Source: Streptomyces sp. PKU-EA00015 (GTDB taxonomy: Bacteria; Actinomycetota; Actinomycetes; Streptomycetales; Streptomycetaceae). From it: 64,000 nt of DNA. The stretch spans positions 1 through 64,000 of the forward strand of contig NZ_JABZEE010000003.1 of the NCBI RefSeq assembly GCF_013387495.1, in the 5' to 3' direction. Position 1 is the first letter of the stretch. Each line of letters starts with the position of its first letter. The notes below the pieces were generated by a model. That model ran no database searches. It saw only the letters and a list, made by a program, of their open reading frames with translations, and was not told the origin of the DNA. Shown here piece after piece: positions 35,415 to 44,151 of this stretch. The translations under genes and the position numbers were made by a program.

Positions 35415-36479
35415 TCAATGCGTGGGGAGAAGAGAGCGGAGGGTGGCGTGTGCTTCGGCCATCACGCGGTCGACGAGCTCGGCACAGGACGGGAGATCGT
35501 CGATCAGCCCCGCGACCTGGCCGGCGGCCATCACACCGAGGTCGGTGCGGCCCTCGACCATCGAGGCCTTGAGCAGCATGGGAGTGCTGGCGGCCAGCAG
35601 CATCTGACTCCAGGCCAGTTCCTTGCGGTGTTTCATCGCCAGGCCGTCGCGGATCATCTGCGTCCAGCTCATGCCGCTCTCGCGCCGGAAGGCCCCGGCG
35701 TGGCGGACCGCCCGCAGCAGGGACGCGGCCCGGCCCGAGCGTTCCAGCGCGTCGACCAGCTCGGTGCGGAGCATCCGGTGGGGCAGGCCGTCCACCTTGG
35801 TGGTGACGGTGACGTCCTTGACCGCCGCGGCCAGGTACGTGGCCTTGACCGTATCGGGGACGGTGCTGTCGGAGGTGAGCAGGAAGCGGGTGCCCATGGC
35901 GATTCCGGCGGCACCGTAGGCGAGCGCGGCGACGAGGCCGCGCCCGTCGTGGAAGCCGCCCGCCGCGATGACCGGGATGTCGACGGCGTCCACGACCTGC
36001 GGCAGCAGAACGGTGGTGGCGACGTCGCCGGTGTGCCCCCCTCCTTCGCCGCCCTGCACCACCACCGCGTCGGCGCCCCACGCGGCGACCTTCTCGGCGT
36101 GCCGCCTGGCGCCGATGGACGGGATGACGACGACCCCGGCGTCCTTCAGCCGGGCGATCAGTTCCCGGGAGGGTGCGAGCGCGAACGAGGCGACCTTCAC
36201 GCCCTCGTCGACGATGATCCGTACACGCTCCGCCGCGTCCCCCGCATCCGCGCGCAGATTGACCCCGAACGGCGCGTCCGTACGGGACTTGACCTCACGC
36301 ACGGCGGAGCGGAGCCGGTCTGTGGTCATGGTGGCGGAGGCGAGTATCCCGAGCGCACCCGCATGGGCGGCGGCCGAGACCAGGCGGGGCCCGGCCACCC
36401 AGCCCATGCCGGTCTGCACGATGGGGTGCCGGACACCGACCAGTTCGGTGAGCGGGGTGTTGATCGTGACGTCGCTCAT
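35415..36479 (-). CDS. ipdC: Flavin-dependent oxidoreductase IpdC (nitronate monooxygenase fold)
   Basis: This 354-residue TIM-barrel FMN enzyme has QTGMGWVAGPRLVSAAAHAGALGIL at the start, GADAVVVQGGEGGGHTG and PVIAAGGFHDGRGLVAALAYGAAGIAMGTRFLLT, all typical of the nitronate monooxygenase/2-nitropropane dioxygenase fold. In steroid gene clusters this family member next to ipdAB is IpdC (Rv3553), which introduces the ring double bond that yields HIEC-CoA. ATG 36479 overlaps the ipdB stop (ATGA). Confidence 0.92.
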   Translation of the reverse strand: MSDVTINTPLTELVGVRHPIVQTGMGWVAGPRLVSAAAHAGALGILASATMTTDRLRSAVREVKSRTDAPFGVNLRADAGDAAERVRIIVDEGVKVASFALAPSRELIARLKDAGVVVIPSIGARRHAEKVAAWGADAVVVQGGEGGGHTGDVATTVLLPQVVDAVDIPVIAAGGFHDGRGLVAALAYGAAGIAMGTRFLLTSDSTVPDTVKATYLAAAVKDVTVTTKVDGLPHRMLRTELVDALERSGRAASLLRAVRHAGAFRRESGMSWTQMIRDGLAMKHRKELAWSQMLLAASTPMLLKASMVEGRTDLGVMAAGQVAGLIDDLPSCAELVDRVMAEAHATLRSLLPTH

Positions 36480-37246
36480 GCGGCCGACACCTCACGGTCG
36501 CGCAGCGCCTTCGGGTCGATGACCTCCCGGATCAGCCGCAGCTCCTCGGCGGTGGGCTCGCGGGTGTGCGGCACCTCGTCGGGGACGGTGAGCGCGAAGC
36601 CGGTGGCGGCGACGACCTGCTCGACCGTGACGCCGGGATGCAGCGAGCGCAGCCGCATCGTCCGGTCCGGGGTCTCGAAGTCGAACACGCCCAGGTCGCT
36701 GATGACATCCGGGATGCGGTGGTAGCGGGTCGCGGAGGGGCCGGCCGCGGCGGCGCGGTCGTAGCCGACCCCGGACACCATGTCGACCTGCTCGACGAAG
36801 ACCCGTGGGGAGTGCTTGGGGATCCAGTAACTGGTCGGGTTGTTGAGGGTGTTGACGGGGGCGCCTCGCACGCCCAGCAACTGCCGCTCGGGCCGGGCCC
36901 ACGCGCCGATGCAGGAGATGTTCTGGTTGCCGTGCCGGTCGAGCTGGCTCGCGCCCATCATCACGTGCCGCCGCCCGGTGGCGACCAGAGCCAGGTGCTG
37001 CCGGTACGGCAGCCAGCCCTCCACCACCTGTGCCCGGGCGCCGATCGCCGGTACGTCGCCGATGAGCAGCGCTTCGCCGTCCGTCAGCAGCAGGTCGGGG
37101 GAGAAGGTGAGCTTCGCAAGCCGGGCCCCGATCGTGGGGACGGTGCCCATCGGGCCGGCCAGCACCTCGCCCGCGCCGCGCCATGCCTCGGCGCACGCCA
37201 CCACGCAGTACTCGGCCCGCGTCGCCGTCGTCGTACCGCTGCTCAT
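36476..37246 (-). CDS. ipdB: CoA-transferase-like ring-C hydrolase, beta subunit IpdB
   Basis: This 256-residue protein is a class I CoA-transferase beta-type subunit: TVPTIGARLAKLTFSPDLLLTDGEA, GHRQ-like WLPYRQHLALVATGRRHVMMGASQ and GNQNISCIGAW. It resembles Rv3552 (IpdB). IpdAB hydrolyses the last ring (C) of COCHEA-CoA to give MOODA-CoA rather than transferring CoA. ATG 37246 has GAGGA upstream and overlaps the ipdA stop (ATGA). Confidence 0.93.
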   Translation of the reverse strand: MSSGTTTATRAEYCVVACAEAWRGAGEVLAGPMGTVPTIGARLAKLTFSPDLLLTDGEALLIGDVPAIGARAQVVEGWLPYRQHLALVATGRRHVMMGASQLDRHGNQNISCIGAWARPERQLLGVRGAPVNTLNNPTSYWIPKHSPRVFVEQVDMVSGVGYDRAAAAGPSATRYHRIPDVISDLGVFDFETPDRTMRLRSLHPGVTVEQVVAATGFALTVPDEVPHTREPTAEELRLIREVIDPKALRDREVSAA

Positions 37247-38106
37247 GCTTCCTCCTCGTGGAACGCCGCCACCGCGGCCTGGTACGCGCCCTCGTCGCCC
37301 GACAGGAACCGCTCGCCGAAGGCCCGCCAGGCCTCGGGGTTGCGTGCCGCCCTGGCGTAGGCACGCTGGAACGCCTCGTCGCGGTCGTGGTCGGGGGCGC
37401 AGGAGGTGAAGTGTGCGCCGTTCGGTGTCTCGACGACGCCGTTCACGAATGCGCGCTTGACCAGCAGGGACTGTGGACCGGAGTCCTTCAGCAGGTCTGC
37501 GGTGTCGACGATCCGTTCGCAGGAGACGTACGCCGCGTCGGCGGCCTCGCAGAACAGATCGTCGAAGTACGGGTCCGGGCCCAGGTACTGGGCGTTGCCC
37601 TGCGCATCGGCCCGGTTGAGGTGGACGAGCGCGGCGTCCAGCCGCAGGGCCGGGACCGCGACCAGTTCCTCGCCGTCCTCGTACGGGGAAGTGACCGTGC
37701 GCAGCGACGGGTTGACGCTCATCACGTCCGAGGCGAGACCGGCCCGGATCGGCATGAACGGCAGCCGGTGCGCGGCGGCCGTCAGGCCCCACATGACCAT
37801 GGCCTCGTCCAGCTCCACCATCTCGAACGCGCCTCGCTGCCGGGCCGCCCCGAAGTTCGGCTCGAGGGGGAGGGAGTCGAGTGTGGCGAACGCCGCGACC
37901 AGCTTGCGGATCTTCCCGGCGGCGGCGAGCAACCCGACGTCCGGGCCGCCGTACGAGACGACGGTCAGATCGGTGAGGTCCGAGCGCAGCAGCGCGCGTA
38001 CCAGCGCCATCGGCTTGCGCCGTGAGCCCCAGCCGCCGATGCCGATCGTCATCCCGCTCTCGAGGCGGCCGACCACCTCCTCGGCGGTCATCGTCTTGTC
38101 GCTCAC
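37243..38106 (-). CDS. ipdA: CoA-transferase-like ring-C hydrolase, alpha subunit IpdA
   Basis: This 287-residue alpha-type subunit has the glycine-rich GMTIGIGGWGSRRKPMALVRAL near the N-terminus, the catalytic-type Glu region NFGAARQRGAFEMVELDEAM and DAALVHLNRADAQGNAQYLGPD. It pairs with IpdB (Rv3551/Rv3552 order conserved). The start is GTG 38106 with GAGGAGGA upstream; it overlaps the echA20 stop by 4 bp, which couples four genes (echA20-ipdA-ipdB-ipdC). Confidence 0.93.
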   Translation of the reverse strand: MSDKTMTAEEVVGRLESGMTIGIGGWGSRRKPMALVRALLRSDLTDLTVVSYGGPDVGLLAAAGKIRKLVAAFATLDSLPLEPNFGAARQRGAFEMVELDEAMVMWGLTAAAHRLPFMPIRAGLASDVMSVNPSLRTVTSPYEDGEELVAVPALRLDAALVHLNRADAQGNAQYLGPDPYFDDLFCEAADAAYVSCERIVDTADLLKDSGPQSLLVKRAFVNGVVETPNGAHFTSCAPDHDRDEAFQRAYARAARNPEAWRAFGERFLSGDEGAYQAAVAAFHEEEA

Positions 38107-38858
38107 CGTCGGTCCTCCTCGGACGACACGAACGCGTCGCGGTGCCTGTCTGCGACGCCGCTGAGGTTGGCCTCGAAGGTGAAGCCCTGCTCGAAGCGGT
38201 AGCTGCGGCGGACATCCACCGGGTCGATCCCGTTGATCGCGGCCTTGGCGAGGCGGATCAGACAGCCGTCCTTGGCGGCGATCTCCCGCGCCAGCTCCAG
38301 CGCGGCGTCGTGGAGGCGCTCGCGGGGGACGACCCGCCACACCGAGCCGTGCTGGTGCAGCTCCTGCGCGGTGGCGGTGCGGGAGGTGTAGTACAGCACC
38401 CGCATCAGATGCTGGGGGACCAGCCGGGCGAGGTGGGTTGCCGCGCCCAGTGCGCCCCGGTCCAGCTCGGGCAGCCCGAAGGTCGCGTCGTCGGCGGCGA
38501 CGATGGCGTCGGCGTTGCCGGCCAGGCCGATGCCGCCGCCCAGACAGAAGCCGTGCACGGCGGCGACCACCGGGACCTCGCAGTCGTAGACCGCGGCGAA
38601 TGCCTCGTAGCAGCCGCGGTTGGCGCCGATCAGGGCGTCGTGCCCGGTCGTGCGCTGCATTTCCTTGATGTCCACGCCGGCGTTGAAACCGCGGCCGGCG
38701 GCGGTGAGCACCACGCAGCGAACCGTCGGGTCGGCCCCGGCGGCGCGCACAGCGGCGGCCAGGTCGTACCAGCCCTGTACCGGGAGGGCGTTGACCGGGG
38801 GGAAGTCCACGGTGACGACGGCGATGCCCTCGTGCGGGGCGGAGGTGGAGACACCCAT
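38103..38858 (-). CDS. echA20: Enoyl-CoA hydratase-family ring-D hydrolase EchA20
   Basis: This 251-residue crotonase-fold protein has VTVDFPPVNALPVQGWYDLA, the oxyanion segment GRGFNAGVDIKEM and HGFCLGGGIGLAGNADAIVAADDATFGLPELDRG. It matches Rv3550 (EchA20), which opens ring D of HIEC-CoA hydrolytically to COCHEA-CoA. ATG 38858 heads the minus-strand operon, and the second KstR2-like box lies 22 bp upstream. Confidence 0.93.
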   Translation of the reverse strand: MGVSTSAPHEGIAVVTVDFPPVNALPVQGWYDLAAAVRAAGADPTVRCVVLTAAGRGFNAGVDIKEMQRTTGHDALIGANRGCYEAFAAVYDCEVPVVAAVHGFCLGGGIGLAGNADAIVAADDATFGLPELDRGALGAATHLARLVPQHLMRVLYYTSRTATAQELHQHGSVWRVVPRERLHDAALELAREIAAKDGCLIRLAKAAINGIDPVDVRRSYRFEQGFTFEANLSGVADRHRDAFVSSEEDRR

Positions 38859-38879
38859 GAGCAGATCAGCTACCTTTCC

Positions 38880-38893
38880 ACCAAACGTTTGTT
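38880..38893. promoter_or_regulatory. KstR2-like operator in the echA20/SDR divergent promoter
   Basis: ACCAAACGTTTGTT has the AnCAA..TTGnT frame of the KstR2 motif, with A/T in place of the inner G/C pair. Read on the other strand it is AACAAACGTTTGGT, two changes from the box at 31352-31365. It lies between the divergent echA20 and SDR genes. Confidence 0.75.
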
Positions 38894-38935
38894 AGGCGAA
38901 GGTAGCAGTGGATCCTCCACTGCGGGAGGTGTCAA

Positions 38936-39712
38936 TTGGCAGCGATCATCGACCTGTCCGGCTCCGTCGCCGTCGTCACCGGCGGAACCCGAGGCATCGG
39001 CGCGGGGATCACCCGCGCCCTGCTCGAAGCCGGTGCGCAGGTCGTGACCTGCGCGCGACGGGCCCCCGACAACCCTGTCGAGGCTGCGGGGCGCATGGCC
39101 CGCTTCCTCCCCGTCGACCTCCGCGATCCGCAGGCGGTCGGTGGATTCTTCGAACGGGTGCGGAGCGACTACGGGCGGCTGGACACACTGGTCAACAACG
39201 CCGGGGGAACTCCCTTCCGGATGCTCGACGAGGGCGGAGCCGAACGCCACGCCCGGGTCGTCGAGCTGAACCTCGTCGCGCCGCTGACCGCCTCGCTCGC
39301 CGCGTACGAGGTGATGCGCCATCAGGGCGGCGGCGGATCGATCGTGATGATCGGCAGCGTCAGCGGGACCCGCCCGTCCCCGGGGACAGCGGCGTACGGA
39401 GCCGCCAAGGCGGGCCTGGAGAACCTCGCCCGCTCCATGGCCGTGGAATGGGCGCCCCGGGTGCGGGTCAACACGCTCGTCCTCGGCATGGTCCGCACCG
39501 AGCTGTCCCACCTGCACTACGGGGACGAGGACGGCATCGCCGCCGTCGGCCGCACCGTGCCGCTCGGCCGGCTCGCCGATCCCTCCGACATCGGCGACGC
39601 CTGCGTCTTCCTCGCCTCCGACCGGGCCGCATACATCAGCGGCGCCGCCCTGCACGTCCACGGCGGAGGGGAGCGCCCCGCCTTCCTCGACGCCGCAGGC
39701 GTCAACAACTGA
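38936..39712 (+). CDS. Short-chain dehydrogenase (Rv3549c-like)
   Basis: This 258-residue SDR has TGGTRGIGAGITRALLEAG, NNAG (NNAGGTPFRML), catalytic Ser in MIGSVSGTRPSPGTA and YxxxK in AAYGAAKAGLENL. It starts at TTG 38936 right after GGGAGGTG. It holds the place of Rv3549c in the mycobacterial HIP cluster, divergent from echA20. Its precise substrate is unknown; a hydroxy/keto step on a steroid CoA ester is inferred. Confidence 0.88.
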   Translation: MAAIIDLSGSVAVVTGGTRGIGAGITRALLEAGAQVVTCARRAPDNPVEAAGRMARFLPVDLRDPQAVGGFFERVRSDYGRLDTLVNNAGGTPFRMLDEGGAERHARVVELNLVAPLTASLAAYEVMRHQGGGGSIVMIGSVSGTRPSPGTAAYGAAKAGLENLARSMAVEWAPRVRVNTLVLGMVRTELSHLHYGDEDGIAAVGRTVPLGRLADPSDIGDACVFLASDRAAYISGAALHVHGGGERPAFLDAAGVNN

Positions 39713-39833
39713 CCGCCTGACCCCCTCCGGCGGGGGTGGGGCGTTGAAGACGCGCGCCCGCCGCCGTGGCGCCGGGGGGGACCTGCCCAGGACGGCTGCC
39801 GCAAGACATCCGCGCACCGAAAGGACACCAGCC

Positions 39834-40748
39834 ATGACCACGGGAATCTGCACCGAACGCGTCGCCGTCGTCACCGGGGCCGGCCGCGGGCTCGGCCGCG
39901 CGCACGCCCTCGCCTTCGCCGCCGAGGGAGCGAGAGTCGTCGTCAACGACCTCGGCGTCGGTCCCGACGGCACGGGAGGGGCCCGCGGGCCCGCCCAGCA
40001 GGTCGTCGACGAGATCCGCGCGCTCGGCGGGGAGGCGGTCGCCCATGGCGGGGACATCGCCACCGCCGACGGCGCGGCCTCGCTCATCGCCACCGCGGTG
40101 GACGCCTTCGGCCGCCTCGACACCCTCGTCAACAACGCCGGATTCCTCCGCGACCGCATGCTCGTCAATCTCGACGAGGACGATTGGGACGCCGTCATGC
40201 GCGTCCACCTCAAGGGCCACTTCCTGCCTCTCAGGCACGCCGCCGCGCACTGGCGCGCCGAGGCGAAGGCCGGCCGTACGCCCGAGGCCCGCGTGATCAA
40301 CACCAGCTCCGGGGCCGGCCTGCTCGGCAGCGTCGGCCAGGGCAACTACGCCGCCGCCAAGGCGGGGATCGTCGGCCTGACGCTCGTCGCCTCGGCGGAG
40401 ATGGCGCGCTACGGCGTCCAGGTCAACGCGATCGCCCCGGCCGCCCGCACCCGGATGACCGAGCAGACCTTCGCCGACACCATGGCCGCCCCCGAGGACG
40501 GCGCATTCGACGCCATGGCCCCGCAGAACGTCTCTCCCCTTGTCGTCTGGCTGGGTTCCTCCGCCTCCGCGGGGGTGACGGGCCGGGTCTTCGAGGCCGA
40601 GGCCGGCCGGATCACCGTCATGGAGGGCTGGCGGCGGGGTCCCACCGCGGACAAAGGTGCGCGCTGGACCCCGGCGGAGGCGGGAGAGACCGCCCTCGAG
40701 CTGCTGGCCGAGGCCGAGAGCCCCCAACCGGTGTACGGCGCGCGGTAG
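39834..40748 (+). CDS. Short-chain dehydrogenase (Rv3548c-like)
   Basis: This 304-residue SDR has TGAGRGLGRAHALAFAAEGARVVVNDLG, NNAGFLRDRML, SSGAGLLGSVGQ and YxxxK in NYAAAKAGI. The NDLGV..DGTGG and FLRDRMLVN patterns are typical of the hydroxyacyl-CoA dehydrogenase-like SDR group seen beside steroid and beta-oxidation genes; Rv3548c is the positional counterpart. ATG 39834 follows AAAGGA, 121 bp after the previous SDR, and ends the cluster. Confidence 0.88.
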   Translation: MTTGICTERVAVVTGAGRGLGRAHALAFAAEGARVVVNDLGVGPDGTGGARGPAQQVVDEIRALGGEAVAHGGDIATADGAASLIATAVDAFGRLDTLVNNAGFLRDRMLVNLDEDDWDAVMRVHLKGHFLPLRHAAAHWRAEAKAGRTPEARVINTSSGAGLLGSVGQGNYAAAKAGIVGLTLVASAEMARYGVQVNAIAPAARTRMTEQTFADTMAAPEDGAFDAMAPQNVSPLVVWLGSSASAGVTGRVFEAEAGRITVMEGWRRGPTADKGARWTPAEAGETALELLAEAESPQPVYGAR

Positions 40749-40797
40749 CAGCCGCCGGACGCCGCCGGCCCGCCGTCAGGGCGGAGCATTCTTCAAC

Positions 40798-40832
40798 GGC
40801 CCCGAGAGCCGCGGACCGCGGCCCCCGGGGCC
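40798..40832 (+). terminator. Possible hairpin terminator after the SDR operon
   Basis: GGCCCC (40798-40803) and GGGGCC (40827-40832) enclose a second small palindrome CCGCGGACCGCGG, forming a compound GC-rich hairpin about 50 bp after the SDR stop. Confidence 0.45.
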
Positions 40833-40963
40833 GTCCGCGTCTTCCCGCCGCGCCTTTCCCGGTCAGCGGGAATTCACGCTCCCCCTCGCAGAGCACCCCG
40901 CTTAGCCTCCCGGCACAGCCCAACGCACCGCCGCGGGCCGCTTCCTGCGGCCCGCCCACGCCC

Positions 40964-41074
40964 GTGTCACCGGTCCCGTGCAGCCGGTTCCGTGTCACCG
41001 GTCCCGTGCCCCCGGTTCCGTGCCCCCGGTTCCGTGTCACCGGTCCCGTGCTCCCGGTTTGTGCCACCGGGACC
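40964..41074. repeat. Eight degenerate 14-bp tandem repeats
   Basis: Eight head-to-tail units of about 14 bp (one is 13) follow the pattern GTGYCACCGGTYCC / GTGCCCCCGGTTCC. Three units are identical (GTGTCACCGGTCCC at 40964, 40992 and 41034) and two others are identical (GTGCCCCCGGTTCC at 41006 and 41020). The array lies in the ~400-bp gap between convergent genes. Each unit contains an ACCGGT-like core. Confidence 0.85.
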
Positions 41075-41154
41075 AGGAACTGTCCAGGCAATCACATCGC
41101 GAGGGCATGCCAAGGGCTCCTGTCACACGTCCCAGCCCCACCGAAACGGCGAGG

Positions 41155-42720
41155 TCAGGTCCGTTTCCGGCGGCGGATGATGTGGTGGGCCACGGTCACC
41201 ATGAGGAGAAGGGCCGCGGGGACGGCGTAGGGGAAGGCGGCCGAGGCGAGGCGTTGGGCGCGCAGGGCGGACGTGATGCCCGCGACCCGGAGGGGTATGG
41301 CGAGGCTGTCGTTCTCCCGCACCCTGTCGTGCGCGGAGTAGGCGTCACCGTGGACGACTTCCAGGCGGCCCGCAGCGCCCGGGACCTTCCGGTCGATGCG
41401 CAGCCTGATGTCCTCGTCCTCGAACCCCCAGGGGCAGGAGACCTGCCGGCCATTGGTCGAGCAGAGTGCTTCGCCCTCGTCCATGGGGACGCCGACCACC
41501 GTCGTGCCCTCGGGGGCGGTGAACCGCAGACCGTACTCCACGTGGTTGGTGACATCCGCCTCGGTGCCGTCCGGCCAGCGCTTACGGACGCCGATCCCGA
41601 CATCCACGGTTTCGCCCTCCGCTCCGTGGACGGCTGCTGCGCCGACGGCCGCGAGGTCGAGGTGGGTGTCGACCGCGACCATGTCGTCGGGGTTCTCCTG
41701 GAAGCGGCCGGTCACGTCGGTCTCCCGCACCCCGAGGGCCGGATCCGTGTCGTGCCCGGCGCGCCAGTTCCCATGGCGCTCCAAGTGCTTCTTCTGTGAA
41801 CTGCCGGGGTTCAGGTCGGGGTCATCGGGTCCGCCGATCGCAAACGCCGAATAGGAGAAGTTGCTGTAGATCACCCGCTTCGGAATCCGGAAAAGGAGCG
41901 GGCGGTCCAGGGAAACGGTTTCCTGAGGGCGCAATTCGCGCTCGAATTCGCATTGCACGGACGAGGGGTAGAGGTCTTGGTAGCCGCAGTTCCGGTACGT
42001 TCGGGTGCGGCTCATCCTGACGCCGTCGCCCGATTCGACGCTGATACCGAAGCCGTTCTCGGCCCGTACCTTCCCCTCGTTCCGTACGGCGAGTCGGAAG
42101 GGCATCGTGCCGCCGGGCTTCGGTCGCTGCTCACCGTCGCCCTGCCTGATGTCCTGCTTGCGCACCGTGAGTCGGGGGACTCCGACGACTACGTCGGTCG
42201 TACGGCGGGCGACGGTGGAACCGGACGCCGGCCCGGACTTGCCGACGTCCGCAACGATGGTCACTCGCCCCCGGTCGCCGTTCTCGCTGCCCTTGGCCGC
42301 ACGCAGGTCGAACGGTTCCACCGACTTCGTCGCCCCGCCCGCGCTCCCCGGCTCGCCCACCTCGTACACGCAGTCGACCCGCGTCTTCTCGCGGTGACAG
42401 GCCTTACTGAGGTGACTGACGGCAGCTACACCGGCCAGCCGGCCGATATCGATACGCACCCTGACCCGACCGTGACCGGCCGAGGCCGCACGGCGGATCC
42501 CCACCGTGAAGCCGAATGCCCGATCGGGCGTCCACTTCTCTTCCACGCTGTGCCGCTCCGCCAGGAAGCGGGTGTGCTGCGGGCCGTCGAGGGTGACCGC
42601 GCCCCGCTCCTCGTCCGCCGCGGCCGGTCCCGCCACCGGTCCGAGCAGAGCACCGAACGCGGTACCCATGACGATCCCCAGGGCACCGAGAGCAAGATGT
42701 TGAGGTCCATTTCTTTGCAT
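41155..42720 (-). CDS. Secreted, C-terminally membrane-anchored protein of unknown function
   Basis: This 521-residue protein has a signal peptide (LALGALGIVMGTAFGALLGPVAGPAAADE) and a long extracellular beta-rich part with CARDB/DUF11-like segments (MPFRLAVRNEGKVRAENGFGI; DVGIGVRKRWPDGTEADVTN). Four or more Cys are present (SKACHREKTRVDC, YRNCGYQ, ALCSTNGRQVSCPW). One C-terminal membrane helix (YAVPAALLLMVTVAHHI) ends in a basic RRRKRT tail, typical of type I surface anchoring. No enzyme motif is seen. It lies between the steroid cluster and the decayed hsaA, and is divergent from the latter. Confidence 0.75.
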   Translation of the reverse strand: MQRNGPQHLALGALGIVMGTAFGALLGPVAGPAAADEERGAVTLDGPQHTRFLAERHSVEEKWTPDRAFGFTVGIRRAASAGHGRVRVRIDIGRLAGVAAVSHLSKACHREKTRVDCVYEVGEPGSAGGATKSVEPFDLRAAKGSENGDRGRVTIVADVGKSGPASGSTVARRTTDVVVGVPRLTVRKQDIRQGDGEQRPKPGGTMPFRLAVRNEGKVRAENGFGISVESGDGVRMSRTRTYRNCGYQDLYPSSVQCEFERELRPQETVSLDRPLLFRIPKRVIYSNFSYSAFAIGGPDDPDLNPGSSQKKHLERHGNWRAGHDTDPALGVRETDVTGRFQENPDDMVAVDTHLDLAAVGAAAVHGAEGETVDVGIGVRKRWPDGTEADVTNHVEYGLRFTAPEGTTVVGVPMDEGEALCSTNGRQVSCPWGFEDEDIRLRIDRKVPGAAGRLEVVHGDAYSAHDRVRENDSLAIPLRVAGITSALRAQRLASAAFPYAVPAALLLMVTVAHHIIRRRKRT

Positions 42721-42825
42721 CGCAGGCTAGGACTCCTGACGCGGACTCGCGGTTGCAACCCGCACGGATCAAGGTCGGCGCCGAACCTGGATCTCGGCCG
42801 GGGCCGCTGCTGCCGCGGATGCTCC

Positions 42826-43988
42826 ATGGCCGAAGATGTGCTCGCAGCGATCCGCGCCCTTGCCCCGACGCTGCGCGAGCGCGCGGCCGAGGCCGAGCAC
42901 TGCGCCGCGTGCCCGAAACCTCCATCAAGGAACTGGAGGACACCGGCTTCTTCCAACTGCTGCAGCCCAAGGCCTTCGGCGGGCAGGCGGCCGACCCACT
43001 GGTCTTCTGCTCGGCGGTGAAGGAGATCGCCAAGGGGTGCGGCTCAACGGGCTGGGTCGCCTCCGTGATGGGCGTCCACCCCTGGCACGTGGCCCTGTAC
43101 GACCCACGCGCCCAGCAGGAGGTGTGGGGCCAGGACCACAAGCCCCGCATCGCCTCCTCGTACGCCCCCACCGGCAAGGCCACCCGGGTCGACGGCGGCT
43201 TCCGGCTCTTTGGCCGCTGGCACTTCTCCTCCGGCTGCGACCACGCCCAGTGGGCCCTGCTCGGCTGCCTCGTCCCGGACGCCGAGGGCAACCCGGTGGA
43301 CATGCGGACCTTCCTGATCCCGCGTACCGAGTACCGCATCGACGACGTGTGGGACACCGTCGGCCTGCGCGGCACCGGCAGCAACGACATCGTGGTCGAG
43401 GACGTCTTCGTTCCCGACCACCGTGCCCTGAGCTTCGGTCCGGTCACCGCCCTGAAGACGCCCGGCCATGAACTCAACCACGAGCCGCTGTACCGGCTGC
43501 CGTACGCCGGTGTGTTCACCACCACCATCTCCACCCCGATCGTCGGCATCGCGGAGGGCGCCTACGACTCCCACGTCGAGGCCACCCGCAGCGGTTCCGC
43601 GTCTCCTACGGGCAGAAGGTCGCCGAGGACCCCTTCGCGCAGGTGCGCATCGCCCGCGCCGCCAGCGACATCGACGCGAGCTGGCTGCAGCTGACCCGCA
43701 ACATCGGCGAGATGTACGCCCTCGCCCAGTGCGGCGAGGAGCTCCCCACGGAGCTGCGCACCCACACCCGTCGGGACCAGGTGATCGCCACCGAGCGTGC
43801 GGTCGCGGCACTCGAACTGCTGATGGAACGCCGGCGGCAACGCCATGCGCACCGGCCCCGACCCCGTCCAGCGCGCCTGGCGCGACGCGCACACCGGCCG
43901 TGGCCACGCCGCCAACGACCCCGAGCGCGCCCTGCTCCTCTTCGGCCAGGCGGCCCTCGGCCTCGTCTTCCAGGACACGATGTTCTGA
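42826..43988 (+). pseudogene. hsaA: Decayed hsaA (flavin-dependent 3-HSA hydroxylase), several frameshifts
   Basis: Four frames in sequence give HsaA-like protein: MAEDVLAAIRALAPTLRERA (from 42826); VPETSIKELEDTGFFQLLQP onward to about 43590; VRIARAASDIDASWLQLTRN onward to about 43825; then GGNAMRTGPDPVQRAWRDAH and LLFGQAALGLVFQDTMF to the TGA at 43988. HsaA is the oxygenase that hydroxylates 3-HSA in steroid A/B-ring degradation, about 390 residues. Three one-base shifts (near 42903, 43590 and 43825) make it non-functional. Third-position GC is still high, so the decay is recent. Confidence 0.88.
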
Positions 43989-44151
43989 CGGTGCATCAGG
44001 TGGCTGGCGCAAGCTGCCCACGAGTCGAGCTCCGGCACCGCCGAGGCCGCTTTGGCCTCACCCCGCACTGCCAGCCGGGACCCCCCGTCGCCCACTGACC
44101 CGCACTCACTGACCGCACGACTGCCGACCCCCGACGGAGAGGTGCTCAACC

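Noticed and set aside
40964..41074. CRISPR array
   Set aside because: Units are contiguous 14-mers without spacers and there are no cas genes nearby.
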